Of a DNA stretch of 35,700 bases, positions 8,054-15,761 are shown in pieces. A program made the translations under genes and the position numbers. Origin of the DNA: Erysipelotrichaceae bacterium. Its GTDB lineage: Bacteria > Bacillota_I > Bacilli_A > Erysipelotrichales > Erysipelotrichaceae. The stretch lies in contig JAFWGU010000037.1 of NCBI GenBank assembly GCA_017512285.1, forward strand, positions 1 through 35,700, in the 5' to 3' direction. Each line of letters starts with the position of its first letter. Within the stretch, counting starts at the first letter, position 1. The notes below the pieces were generated by a model. It did no database searches and was not told where the DNA came from. It saw only the letters and a list, made by a program, of their open reading frames with translations.

Positions 8054-8770
8054 CTATTTTTCTTCAATGATCAGTTTTCTTGGGTTTTCAATCAGCAATT
8101 CTCTGACATAACCTTCACCCATGAACTTTTCGATATAATCAGCTGCCTTACCCAGTGTAGGCTTTCTTTCCTTAGTGTTATGACAGTCTGTCGCCAGAAA
8201 GTGAACAAGTTCATATTTAATAACTTTCTTGCAGTACTGCTTCAGGAAAAAGCCGTCTTCACCAATGAGACTCTGAGAATTCATCTGCATGTAGCAGCCC
8301 ATGTCTACTAATTCAGCCACGAAATCAATGTCCTTACGGCATGCTTCATATCTTTCAAAATGAGCTACTATCGGCTGATAGCCATGACTTAGCAAGGCAT
8401 AGCAGCGCTCTTTTATAAAAGCCTTATCTGAACCGTTTTTGAATTCAGCCAGAACACACCTGGTATCAGCCATGGTATATCTTTCCTTTTTGTTCAGCAT
8501 GTCAATCATTTCCATGTTGGCATGAAACTCACATCCCTTAAGAATGGTTATTCCCATTGACTCACCAAGTTTTCTGACTCTTTCAAACTGCTCGTCATAG
8601 ACATGTAATGGTGTCTCAAACATTCCCCTGCGGAAATGTGATGTTGCAATAATGGTTCTCACGCCATCCCGATATTCAAGTTCCAGAATCTGCCGTGTTT
8701 CATCCAGGCTCTTGGATCCATCATCAAAGTGCGGCACTATGTGAGCATGTATATCATATAAGCCTTCCAT
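8054..8770 (-). CDS. CpsB/YwqE-type PHP-family protein-tyrosine phosphatase
   Basis: This 238-residue protein is a metal-dependent PHP-domain phosphatase that dephosphorylates the tyrosine cluster of the CpsD-like kinase. Metal ligands and conserved stretches are visible: DIHAHIVPHFDDG at the N-terminus, ATSHF near residue 44, KGCEFHANM, IVAHFERY near residue 133 and ATDCHN near residue 193. Length matches the CpsB family. A GAGG site lies nine bases before the ATG. It is encoded 18 bases after the repeat protein and before the Wzz/kinase pair, so phosphatase, activator and kinase are together as in streptococcal capsule loci. Confidence 0.92.
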   Translation of the reverse strand: MEGLYDIHAHIVPHFDDGSKSLDETRQILELEYRDGVRTIIATSHFRRGMFETPLHVYDEQFERVRKLGESMGITILKGCEFHANMEMIDMLNKKERYTMADTRCVLAEFKNGSDKAFIKERCYALLSHGYQPIVAHFERYEACRKDIDFVAELVDMGCYMQMNSQSLIGEDGFFLKQYCKKVIKYELVHFLATDCHNTKERKPTLGKAADYIEKFMGEGYVRELLIENPRKLIIEEK

Positions 8771-8788
8771 ACTACTTTACCTCACTCA

Positions 8789-9661
8789 TCAGCATTCAAC
8801 AGGTTCCCAGTGTCCCTGCTCCTTAACTGCAGGTCTTGGTTCAACATCTATGATCCACTGCTGCTCATAATGACCAGGTGCATCTACCACCCAATACTGT
8901 TCTGTAACAGCAGGAACAGCTTCCTTGTCAACTACCCATATCTCGCCATCATATGCTTCCGAATCAACCACGGTAATTGTTTCAACATAATTGTGTTCAA
9001 CATCATAGCCGTATTCCACAATGTCAGGATCAACTTCTGCAATGGCCTGAGCCTGTTCAGCTGTTATGTCATCCATGGTCTGAACTATGCCATTAGCATA
9101 CTTGAACCAGTAAACAGTAGTATCTTCATAGATGTCTTCCTGGTGGGTAACTGCATCAAAATGAGCCATCTCATAGTGTCCTTCTTCAGGTTCACCAGGT
9201 GTAATTATTCTTTCTTCCCAATGTCCGACTTCTTCAACCCAGACATCTTCATAGTGACCTTCTTCCTTGATTTCAGCTGATTCATGGACATCAATTACCC
9301 ACTTACGGCAACCATCTTCTGTTTTCTCTACGAATTCCTTTACCTCAACGGTAAACTTTCCCAGATACTCACCATCCACATATACGCTTATTGGATATTT
9401 ACCCAATGTAGAAGTATCCAATTCGCCATCAAGCCTGATTTTGGAATAGCTTGAGTAAATTTCAACATTACGAAGAGGATCATAATCATGATCCTGATAA
9501 ACTATTACGTTTGACTTTGTTATCTTGGCATCCGGAAGATCAATGTCAGTAGCTCTATTATTTTCCTGTTGCGTGTGAATATAGTATCCACCTGCTCCTA
9601 ACAGCAGCAACAATACAATAGGAATTAATACAACTACAAGTTTATTTCTTATGAATGACAC
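8789..9661 (-). CDS. Membrane-anchored protein with Ig-like domain and aromatic/His/Glu repeats
   Basis: I do not recognise the function of this 290-residue protein. Residues about 7-25 are a hydrophobic anchor, leaving the rest outside the cell. Residues about 45-110 resemble a bacterial Ig-like (DUF5011-type) domain, with YDPLRNVEI and DGELDTSTLGKYPISVYV. From about residue 120 to the end the sequence repeats a loose unit built around WVIDV or WIIDV followed by KE-GHYE or GHWE; GHYE or GHWE occurs five times, along with related YWVVD and IWVVD pieces. It is rich in His, Trp, Tyr and Glu. GTG at 9661 is chosen as the start because AGGGGG lies just upstream and the promoter -10 lies inside the longer frame. 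It is the first gene of the operon, so it may be a surface or metal-related partner of the polysaccharide. Confidence 0.75.
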   Translation of the reverse strand: MSFIRNKLVVVLIPIVLLLLLGAGGYYIHTQQENNRATDIDLPDAKITKSNVIVYQDHDYDPLRNVEIYSSYSKIRLDGELDTSTLGKYPISVYVDGEYLGKFTVEVKEFVEKTEDGCRKWVIDVHESAEIKEEGHYEDVWVEEVGHWEERIITPGEPEEGHYEMAHFDAVTHQEDIYEDTTVYWFKYANGIVQTMDDITAEQAQAIAEVDPDIVEYGYDVEHNYVETITVVDSEAYDGEIWVVDKEAVPAVTEQYWVVDAPGHYEQQWIIDVEPRPAVKEQGHWEPVEC

Positions 9662-9685
9662 TTCCACTCCCCCTGTTACGATGAA

Positions 9686-9715
9686 ATTATACCATTTTAA
9701 GTATAAAAAGCCCAA
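9686..9715 (-). promoter_or_regulatory. Promoter of the polysaccharide operon
   Basis: On the minus strand -35 TTGGGC (9715-9710) and -10 TATAAT (9691-9686) are 18 bases apart, ahead of the GTG start at 9661. The -35 is non-consensus, identical to that before the cpsC-like gene. The untranslated leader would be only about 20 bases, so there is no room for a leader attenuator here. Confidence 0.6.
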
Positions 9716-9832
9716 ATAAACATTAGTAAACGTCAATATATTTTGGTAACAGGAATGAAAAACAAACATAAATGAAGCGCTGCATGAGCATTTTTGTTCT
9801 ATTTACATGGAACAGATAACATTCAATTCCTG

Positions 9833-9841
9833 TGATATAAT
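9833..9841 (+). promoter_or_regulatory. Extended -10 promoter of the small divergent gene
   Basis: TGATATAAT is a perfect extended -10 element. No good -35 hexamer lies at the right distance, which is acceptable with an extended -10. GGAGGT at 9855-9860 is the ribosome site, six bases before the ATG at 9867. Confidence 0.6.
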
Positions 9842-9866
9842 GTAGCCAATAACCGGAGGTAACCCC

Positions 9867-10301
9867 ATGCCAACAATAGATAATTATTCATACCACCTTG
9901 GAGCTGCTGACTGTTTCTGTGAAATGGTCGCTGCCGGAGTAAAGAAGATAGCCCTGTCACATCCCTGTGACAGTAAGGAACTCAGAGACTGCTTTCTCAA
10001 TGACTTTGATAAGCTGTGCAAAAAGTACAATGTAAGATACTATGTTGAAAACGAACCATTCCTTACTGTCCTCTTCCCTGAATCAATGAACCGGGGCAAG
10101 TTCAATGTGATCTTCTACTGTGAAGAAAGGTATCTTGAAGAATACCTTTCACTTAAGAAACAGAAGAAGGAATTCATTGACAGCGGCAATTACACTGACT
10201 CCAATAAAAGAGCCATAGCTTATAACTATGGCAAACTGTTATCCTATAGCGATGAAGGAATACAGAGACTGCTGAATAAGAATACAGATCTGAATAAATA
10301 A
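9867..10301 (+). CDS. Uncharacterised small soluble protein
   Basis: I do not recognise a family for this 144-residue protein. It starts MPTIDNYSYHLGAADCFCEM and has no signal peptide or membrane segment, so it is probably cytoplasmic. Predicted alternating helix and strand (GVKKIALSHP, NVRYYVENEPFLTVLFP, KFNVIFYCEERYLEEY) suggests a small alpha/beta fold, and the C-terminal third looks helical. It has its own extended -10 promoter, a strong GGAGGT ribosome site and a good terminator, so it is a real single-gene transcript. It is divergent from the polysaccharide operon and convergent with the sugar operon, and no functional link to either is visible. Confidence 0.8.
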   Translation: MPTIDNYSYHLGAADCFCEMVAAGVKKIALSHPCDSKELRDCFLNDFDKLCKKYNVRYYVENEPFLTVLFPESMNRGKFNVIFYCEERYLEEYLSLKKQKKEFIDSGNYTDSNKRAIAYNYGKLLSYSDEGIQRLLNKNTDLNK

Positions 10302-10315
10302 CCCCATTACGTGTT

Positions 10316-10343
10316 AAAGGCAGGAATTGCTTCCTGCCTTTTT
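10316..10343. terminator. Bidirectional intrinsic terminator
   Basis: AAAGGCAGGAA (10316-10326) and TTCCTGCCTTT (10331-10341) form an 11-bp perfect stem with a TTGC loop. T-runs follow on the plus strand, and A-runs precede it to serve the minus strand. It sits between the convergent ends of the small unknown gene and the HAD gene. Confidence 0.85.
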
Positions 10344-10987
10344 CATTTACTCTTGATGAATGGAATGGCTTCCGTGAGATCAAATACTCTGTAATCAGCT
10401 TTTGATGTATCGACCGGAAGTATTCTGTTATCCCTGGCAACGACCGTCATGCCTGCTCTCTTACCAGCTTCTATGCCGACAGGAGAATCCTCAATGACCA
10501 TACAGTTTTCAGGACTTACATTGAAGTGTTCGGCTGCCTTCAGGAACATCTGCGGATCAGGCTTTCCCCTTTCCACTTCCTCTGCAGAAACCAGATAGTC
10601 AAAATACTGCAGGGTCTCGCTTTCCGAAAGCTTCACATTAAGTTTCTTTCTGGTCGAGGAAGATGCCAGAGCAATAAGATAATTGTTAACCTTAAGCCAT
10701 TTCAGCAGTTCAACGGCATCCTCATTTACGATGTCGCCATAGCTTTTGATGCCTTGCCATGTTTTCTTAAATGCACTGTAAAGGCCATATGCCTCATCAG
10801 CGTCCATTCCCGTTACTTCACCAACATACTTTCTTGTTTCGGTGTTACCGAATCCGGCAGTCTTACACACATCGGCAAAGGTGATGTCATGGTTATATTG
10901 CACAAGAAAACTGTAAAGCCTCTCCTTGTTCTTTACTTCTGAATCTACTATTACCCCATCCAGGTCAAATATTACCAGCTTAACCAC
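10343..10987 (-). CDS. HAD-superfamily sugar-phosphate phosphatase or phosphomutase (beta-PGM-like)
   Basis: This 214-residue protein has all four HAD motifs. Motif I is FDLDGVIVDS (nucleophile and acid/base Asp), motif II ASSS near residue 110, motif III lysine in RGKPDPQMF near residue 143, and motif IV VIEDSPVGIEAG near residue 167. A helical C1 cap lies between motifs I and II, as in beta-phosphoglucomutase and sugar-phosphate phosphatases. Its GTG start overlaps the TAG of the GatZ-like gene (TAGTG) with GGAG five bases upstream, so it is the last gene of the sugar operon. Role by context: removing or shifting a phosphate on an intermediate of that pathway. The exact substrate cannot be told. 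Confidence 0.88.
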   Translation of the reverse strand: MVKLVIFDLDGVIVDSEVKNKERLYSFLVQYNHDITFADVCKTAGFGNTETRKYVGEVTGMDADEAYGLYSAFKKTWQGIKSYGDIVNEDAVELLKWLKVNNYLIALASSSTRKKLNVKLSESETLQYFDYLVSAEEVERGKPDPQMFLKAAEHFNVSPENCMVIEDSPVGIEAGKRAGMTVVARDNRILPVDTSKADYRVFDLTEAIPFIKSK

Positions 10988-12291
10988 TATAACTCCTGTT
11001 GCCTGGTGGCAAACATGTATTCATCAATGGTATCGCAGATCCTGTCAATTATCAGAGCTTCCGGCTTGTTTTCCAGTAAACCTTCTCTGACTCTTGTATA
11101 CTGCACCGGCAAGAACTGGGATAACAGAGCCAGTGATACTCCTGAAGAGAAGTTATTCAGCAGTTTTTCAAAGCTGTCTCTGACTTCTTCTCTTGGCAGG
11201 TAATAACGGCAGCGGTCAGAGAATGAATATAACAGTTTGAACTCTATTTCCCTTTCCGTGCCATGATAGTGCCTGATCCAGTTGCCTGGATCATTCTTCA
11301 TGGTTTTCTCCAATACTTCAACAAAGTGAGACTGTTCTTCTTCTCTTCCCCTGTAAGCTATCTTTTCGGCATATGCCAGGGCGAATACGGCTTCTCTCAT
11401 TGCGTAGGTCAGTGCAGGTCCTACCTTCAGAATGCCCACACCATCCTCTACCATTTCTCTTAATTTATGCTTTGTCTGATAGTCGGTGGAATGCCCCTCA
11501 AACATCAGACTGTCAAACTGCCAGATGGCCTTCATCAGGTCAGCTGCCTTATTTCTGTCATATTCAGTACAGCCATCGTCCTTTTCCTCTACTCCAGGCT
11601 GGACAACTATGGCGCATATGTATGGCCATACATGGCTGAGATTTTCCTTACTCAGATTACTGCGGTACAGTTCCACAGTATTAATGAAATCCTCAGGCTT
11701 CGTCACTTCCATTTCCGTAACTTCCTGAGCACCTCCCGGAATCGGCACCTCACTGCCTACGACATAGATAGGATGTACTGCCGCCGGATCTTTCTTCTTA
11801 AGCTCCTCATAGGCTGCCTCGGCAACCCTGATGAGTTCTATTCCCCTTCTGATTATTACTTCATCTGCCAGCCTGGTATCCGGATCATCGCTGGCAACCT
11901 TCATGCTGGTATCAACATGTATCTTGGTAAAGCCTGCTGAAACATACTGTCTGATCAGCTCTGCCGCTTCATTCATGGCCTTTTCTTCATCATACTTGCT
12001 GAAAGTCAGAGGTCCCAGGTGGTCTCCTCCCAGAACGACTTTCTTTCTGTCAATGCCGACTTCATCTGCCAGTTTTTCAATGTGCGCAACAAAGTCGGCT
12101 GGCTTCATGCCGGTATAACCGCCATACTGGTTGACCTGATTGGCGGTTGCTTCTATTAAGACATATGAATTGGTCTTCTTACCTGTTAACAGGGCAGCCT
12201 TCAATACAAGTTCATTACTGCTGCAGCAGGAATAAATGCCGATCTTTCTCCCCTGTTTCTGGGCTTTCAATACTTCAATAACCGGATGCAT
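10987..12291 (-). CDS. GatZ/KbaZ-family protein (tagatose-phosphate metabolism)
   Basis: This 434-residue protein belongs to the GatZ/KbaZ (tagatose_6_P_K) family. Motifs include LIEATANQVNQYGGYTGM, VLGGDHLGP with its likely metal-binding Asp and His, FTKIHVDTSM, GSEVPIPGGAQE and FEGHSTDYQT. Length equals the E. coli proteins of about 420-430 residues. GatZ and KbaZ were described as non-catalytic partners of the tagatose-1,6-bisphosphate aldolase GatY/KbaY; some relatives have been reported to epimerise ketohexose phosphates at C4. No GatY/KbaY aldolase and no PfkB-type kinase is present, which favours an independent catalytic role such as tagatose-6-phosphate to fructose-6-phosphate, but this is inference. 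AGAGG precedes the ATG by seven to eight bases. Confidence 0.88.
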   Translation of the reverse strand: MHPVIEVLKAQKQGRKIGIYSCCSSNELVLKAALLTGKKTNSYVLIEATANQVNQYGGYTGMKPADFVAHIEKLADEVGIDRKKVVLGGDHLGPLTFSKYDEEKAMNEAAELIRQYVSAGFTKIHVDTSMKVASDDPDTRLADEVIIRRGIELIRVAEAAYEELKKKDPAAVHPIYVVGSEVPIPGGAQEVTEMEVTKPEDFINTVELYRSNLSKENLSHVWPYICAIVVQPGVEEKDDGCTEYDRNKAADLMKAIWQFDSLMFEGHSTDYQTKHKLREMVEDGVGILKVGPALTYAMREAVFALAYAEKIAYRGREEEQSHFVEVLEKTMKNDPGNWIRHYHGTEREIEFKLLYSFSDRCRYYLPREEVRDSFEKLLNNFSSGVSLALLSQFLPVQYTRVREGLLENKPEALIIDRICDTIDEYMFATRQQEL

Positions 12292-12305
12292 GATGTACCT
12301 CTTTT

Positions 12306-12977
12306 CTACTGACGATCAATGTGCTGAATGCTGATCATTTCATCAACGACTTCCTTACCAAGTAATTCAGCAGCCATCTTTCTGTACTTTTCAGCCTTCT
12401 TCTTGTCTCCCTTTATAGTATACAGGTGGAAACACCTGAAGGCAAAGATGCCCTTTGACTGTTCAACGGGTATGGTACTGCAGAGTTTTTCCATTTCAGG
12501 GAGCAGTGATACGTCACCCTTGTAGTCAACTGAATACATGTAGCTGAACTCTCTTAGCGTTCCCTTATAATAGAGATCATCACTGCTGCCGAACTGATCA
12601 GTGATCTTCTTATACTCTGCCTCAAGATCATCATACTTCTCATTCTTCAGATCATACTGAAAAACGCTCTGAAACCTTTCAAAGGCTTCCTGCGGAGCCA
12701 GTTTTCTCTTGCCAAGGGCTGCGAAGACAGCTTCCAGCTGTTCATCATTTCCGGTCAGACGATTATAAGTCATCTCAAATATCAGTCGCTGCTTGGAGCT
12801 GATGAGCACCTTGGAAAGAAAGCTGTCGGCCATCTTGCGGTAGCCTTCAGTATCCTTTTCAATGAACAGCATCTGAACCATCTGTTCGGCTCTCTTTCTT
12901 GAAATGTTCATGACGATGATGAACAGAATGAATGCGGCTGCACCGGCAGCCAGTACGATCAATAGATTCTTAAGCAT
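12306..12977 (-). CDS. Uncharacterised membrane-anchored helical protein
   Basis: This protein of 223 residues has an N-terminal membrane helix (about residues 4-26, LLIVLAAGAAAFILFIIVM) followed by a basic stretch, then an entirely helical domain facing the cytoplasm or exterior. Pairs of helices such as DDLEAEYKKITDQFG and KKAEKYRKMAAELLG look TPR-like, although no consensus repeat is clean. I know of no function. The ATG at 12977 has AAGG nine bases upstream, whereas the ATG at 12986 touches that site. It lies between the second SIS gene and the GatZ-like gene on the same strand, so it is probably part of the sugar operon or the first gene of a downstream sub-operon. A hairpin separates it from the SIS gene. 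Confidence 0.72.
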   Translation of the reverse strand: MLKNLLIVLAAGAAAFILFIIVMNISRKRAEQMVQMLFIEKDTEGYRKMADSFLSKVLISSKQRLIFEMTYNRLTGNDEQLEAVFAALGKRKLAPQEAFERFQSVFQYDLKNEKYDDLEAEYKKITDQFGSSDDLYYKGTLREFSYMYSVDYKGDVSLLPEMEKLCSTIPVEQSKGIFAFRCFHLYTIKGDKKKAEKYRKMAAELLGKEVVDEMISIQHIDRQ

Positions 12978-12992
12978 AAAATACATCCTTTC

Positions 12993-13032
12993 AAAAGGGC
13001 ATGGCCATAAATAATTCCGGTCATGCCCTTTT
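12993..13032 (-). terminator. Hairpin between the second SIS gene and the downstream genes
   Basis: AAAAGGGCATG and CATGCCCTTTT form an 11-bp perfect stem around an 18-base loop, just after the SIS stop codon. On the minus strand the U-run is four bases, then GAAAGG, which is the ribosome site of the next gene. It therefore looks like a leaky terminator that lowers expression of the last three genes. The T-rich sequence after it on the plus strand has no gene to terminate. Confidence 0.6.
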
Positions 13033-13040
13033 TCCTTTTT

Positions 13041-14147
13041 TTATTTGCTTCCCATCCGATAATGGAAATTCAGTATCTTCGGAATGTTGGCATTGATTCC
13101 CTTGTCTCTTGACAAGTGGAACGCAAGTATCTGCAGTGGAATTATGTACTCGAATATGCAGAAATACTCGTCGTCAACAAATCCGTTCAGGTTCTGAACG
13201 TTACCGTCAGAGAAATTTCCAACCAGGTACTCATGAGGTGTCCATTCATGCATGAAGTCCCTCAGTCGTACTGCTCTGCTCTTAAATCCGCTTTCCTGAG
13301 CCAGGTAAACGATCTGGACTGATTCATCAATTGAATGGTAGATACCATGCATGAATTCTTCCATTTCGTAACCTTCGATTCCAAATCTGACTGCTTCCTC
13401 AGTCTTCAGACGGCCTTCCAGAACATTACCGTAGTTATTATCGTAACCTACTACGATGATGCGCTTTGCCTGCATCAGCTCTTCCTTGTTGGCATAGTAC
13501 CAGTCAATGGAGTTCTGAATCACGTTGTTCAGATTGTCAATTGTCTTCTGAATTCTCGCAATACAGTCGTTGTAAAACTCTTCGGTGATGGTATTCATTG
13601 CCAGTCCTGTTTCCAGGGCAAGGATGATGAGGTCAAGCATCGTGGCCTGATACCCCTTTGTCTTGGGGCCGGCCAGTTCCGTATCTCCACAGTTGAACCT
13701 GAGGTTGATGTCGGCATAGCCAGCGATGATGGCTTCAGGTCCCTTCTCACTGAGTGAGACGGTATCACAGCCATGTTTTCTGGCGTACTCCAGACCCTGC
13801 AATGTAGACTTGGATTCACCGCTCTGTGAAATGCCTATGACCAGAGTCTTCCGGTCAAAAACAGATGTAAAATTCATGAACAGCAGCGGATACTGGGCCT
13901 CAACGGACACATTCAGAATGCGTTCCATCAGGGACCTTACGGAAAGTCCCCCATGATAAGATGTCCCGGAACCGATGAGGATTACTCTCTTATACTGTTC
14001 CCTGACAAATTTCTCCGTAAACTCTCTGCTGTACTCTTTCCTTCCATCTACAATGTTCTGCAAAACTGAAGGTGTTTCCTTAATATAATTAAGCATTGCA
14101 TCTTCAGGCAGTTTTGCGCGATCAGCAGGACTCATCATTGGGCTCAT
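13041..14147 (-). CDS. SIS-domain sugar isomerase/deglycase, copy 2 (FrlB/GfrF/AgaS-like)
   Basis: This 368-residue protein has two SIS (sugar isomerase) domains like the isomerase half of GlmS. Phosphosugar-binding segments are ILIGSGTSYHGG (about residue 56) and IGISQSGESKSTLQ (about residue 104), with AGPKTKGYQATML after them. MEEFMHGIYHSIDES near residue 255 carries the Glu and His expected for catalysis in the deglycase/deaminase group. No glutamine amidotransferase domain is present, so it does not make glucosamine-6-phosphate from glutamine. Relatives cleave fructoselysine- or glucoselysine-6-phosphate or deaminate amino-sugar phosphates. It follows EIID by 17 bases and is a divergent paralogue of the gene at 16275-17360. 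Confidence 0.85.
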   Translation of the reverse strand: MSPMMSPADRAKLPEDAMLNYIKETPSVLQNIVDGRKEYSREFTEKFVREQYKRVILIGSGTSYHGGLSVRSLMERILNVSVEAQYPLLFMNFTSVFDRKTLVIGISQSGESKSTLQGLEYARKHGCDTVSLSEKGPEAIIAGYADINLRFNCGDTELAGPKTKGYQATMLDLIILALETGLAMNTITEEFYNDCIARIQKTIDNLNNVIQNSIDWYYANKEELMQAKRIIVVGYDNNYGNVLEGRLKTEEAVRFGIEGYEMEEFMHGIYHSIDESVQIVYLAQESGFKSRAVRLRDFMHEWTPHEYLVGNFSDGNVQNLNGFVDDEYFCIFEYIIPLQILAFHLSRDKGINANIPKILNFHYRMGSK

Positions 14148-14164
14148 AAATGCAACCTAAGCTG

Positions 14165-14986
14165 TTATGCAGCGAAAATTGGGATGCTCTCGATGGCTAC
14201 CAGTAAGATTGAGAATACGATCAGGGCAAGCAGCAGTGTCAATGTCTTAACATGCTTCTTGTTGATCAGGTAGTAGCAGAAGAATACGAGTGCCAGTGGC
14301 AGTAACTTCGGCATGATTGAATCGAACATATCCTGTAATGGATAAGCTGTTTCACCAGAGTGAATAACGATCTTTGTGCTGAAGCCAACCATTGTGGCAA
14401 TCATTGATCCTACTACGACGTTACCAACGATCTTGGTAGCGTCTGTGATGTCCTGCATCTGTGCAGCACCTTCAGCTGATGTGAAGAAGTCAACGCCCTT
14501 TTCATAACCGAACTTCAGGCCGTAGTAACGGCAGAGTACGTGTGGTACGTTGTGGATGAGCAGGAACAGGATTGGTCCGAACATGTTGCCGACTAAGCAT
14601 AATTCAATACCAACGCCAAGACCGATTGTTCTTAATGTTCCCCAGAATAATGAGTCACCGATACCTGCAAGAGGACCGATAAGGGCTGTTCTGATAGCAA
14701 CGATTGCATCGCCTGAAATGAGTTCAGAACCATTGGCCTTCTGCTCTTCCATGGCAAGAACGATACCCTGAATGACTGATGTGAACTGAGGTGAAGTGTT
14801 ATAGAAACCAGTATGTCTTACTAATGCTTCCTTTAAGCCTTCTGGATCATTTGCGTAGATTTCCTTCAGACCTGGAACAAGGCCGTACAGCCAGCCAACA
14901 GTCTGCTGTCTTTCATAGTTGAAGCAGCCCTGCAATGGCATACCACGCCAGAATGTTTTTCTAAGAGCTTCTTTTGATAATGACAT
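14165..14986 (-). CDS. PTS mannose-family EIID component
   Basis: This 273-residue protein is the EIID membrane subunit of a mannose-family (Man/Fru/Sor) phosphotransferase permease. It begins with the family signature TFWRGMPLQGCFNYERQQ and has the conserved NTSPQFTSVIQGIVLAMEE and GPLAGIGDSLFWGTLRTIG segments. Hydrophobic spans are clustered in the middle and at the C-terminus. With EIIC it forms the sugar channel and helps phosphate transfer to the substrate. AGGAGGG lies seven bases before the ATG, and the gene follows EIIC by 19 bases. Family members transport mannose, sorbose, GalNAc, galactosamine, glucoselysine and others, so substrate is not determined by this sequence. Confidence 0.95.
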   Translation of the reverse strand: MSLSKEALRKTFWRGMPLQGCFNYERQQTVGWLYGLVPGLKEIYANDPEGLKEALVRHTGFYNTSPQFTSVIQGIVLAMEEQKANGSELISGDAIVAIRTALIGPLAGIGDSLFWGTLRTIGLGVGIELCLVGNMFGPILFLLIHNVPHVLCRYYGLKFGYEKGVDFFTSAEGAAQMQDITDATKIVGNVVVGSMIATMVGFSTKIVIHSGETAYPLQDMFDSIMPKLLPLALVFFCYYLINKKHVKTLTLLLALIVFSILLVAIESIPIFAA

Positions 14987-15005
14987 TTTTCTTCCCTCCT
15001 GTTAC

Positions 15006-15737
15006 TTACGCGCCTCTTGCGTAGTTGTATGTGATCATAGCAATTACGCAGGCAATGAATGTACAGCCTAATGTGCTCATTCCTAAGAATGCACTTAATG
15101 TGAATCCTAAGAACAGATATGGTGCATAGTGGCTGTCATACAGATAGTTCATCAGGATACACATACCCATTGCTGGTAAGATGCTTGATGATCTCTGTAA
15201 ACCGTTCGTAATGACAGGTGGTAATGCATCGATGATGGCCTGTACGGCATCTGCACCGAAGTAGCAGCCGATGAATACAGGAACAGCAGTCAATACGAAG
15301 AAGATTGCGGCACCAGTCCACAGTGCTCTGTCGATACCCTTTGTATCGCCTTCAGCAGCGCACTTGTCGATGGTGAGGTTGAAACGTGTGTTGATAACAC
15401 GGCACAGGATTCCTAAGAACTGGCCTAAGATACCGATTGGCATTGACAGAGCAACAACTGTAGCTGCGTCAATACCTGCTGTGATAGCCCAGAAGACACC
15501 GATAACTGAAGCAGTCATCTTGTCTGGTGGAGTAGCGGCACCAATTGATACAATTCCCAAGAAAACCAACTGGATCTGTGCACCGACATACAAGCCAGTC
15601 TTCAGATCGCCAAGAACCAAGCCGAGAACCATGCCTACAACGATAGGCTCATCTAATAGGTTCTGTCCAAAGCAACGGCTGTCCCAGCGGAAGATGCCTG
15701 CTAACAGTGCAGTAATCAAACTTTGAACCAAAAGCAT
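15006..15737 (-). CDS. PTS mannose-family EIIC component
   Basis: This 243-residue polytopic membrane protein is the EIIC channel subunit of the same PTS permease. It has the N-terminal LLVQSLITALLAGIF helix, DEPIVVGMVLGLVLGDLKTGLYVGA with the conserved acidic and glycine residues, and IQLVFLGIVSIGAATPPD, all characteristic of the sorbose/mannose EIIC fold, and ends with a hydrophobic C-terminal segment. AAGGAGG precedes the ATG by about ten bases. It is encoded between EIIB and EIID, the standard order B-C-D. Confidence 0.95.
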   Translation of the reverse strand: MLLVQSLITALLAGIFRWDSRCFGQNLLDEPIVVGMVLGLVLGDLKTGLYVGAQIQLVFLGIVSIGAATPPDKMTASVIGVFWAITAGIDAATVVALSMPIGILGQFLGILCRVINTRFNLTIDKCAAEGDTKGIDRALWTGAAIFFVLTAVPVFIGCYFGADAVQAIIDALPPVITNGLQRSSSILPAMGMCILMNYLYDSHYAPYLFLGFTLSAFLGMSTLGCTFIACVIAMITYNYARGA

Positions 15738-15761
15738 AAATAATAATCCTCCTTTTCTTAT

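Noticed and set aside
8810-9280. 156-codon plus-strand open frame opposite the repeat protein
   Set aside because: It lies wholly within a better-supported minus-strand gene with promoter and ribosome site, has Cys/Asn-rich composition of a mirror frame and no ribosome site.
11467-11940. 157-codon plus-strand open frame opposite the GatZ-like gene
   Set aside because: The opposite strand encodes a clear family member with conserved motifs; this frame has no ribosome site or protein-like pattern.
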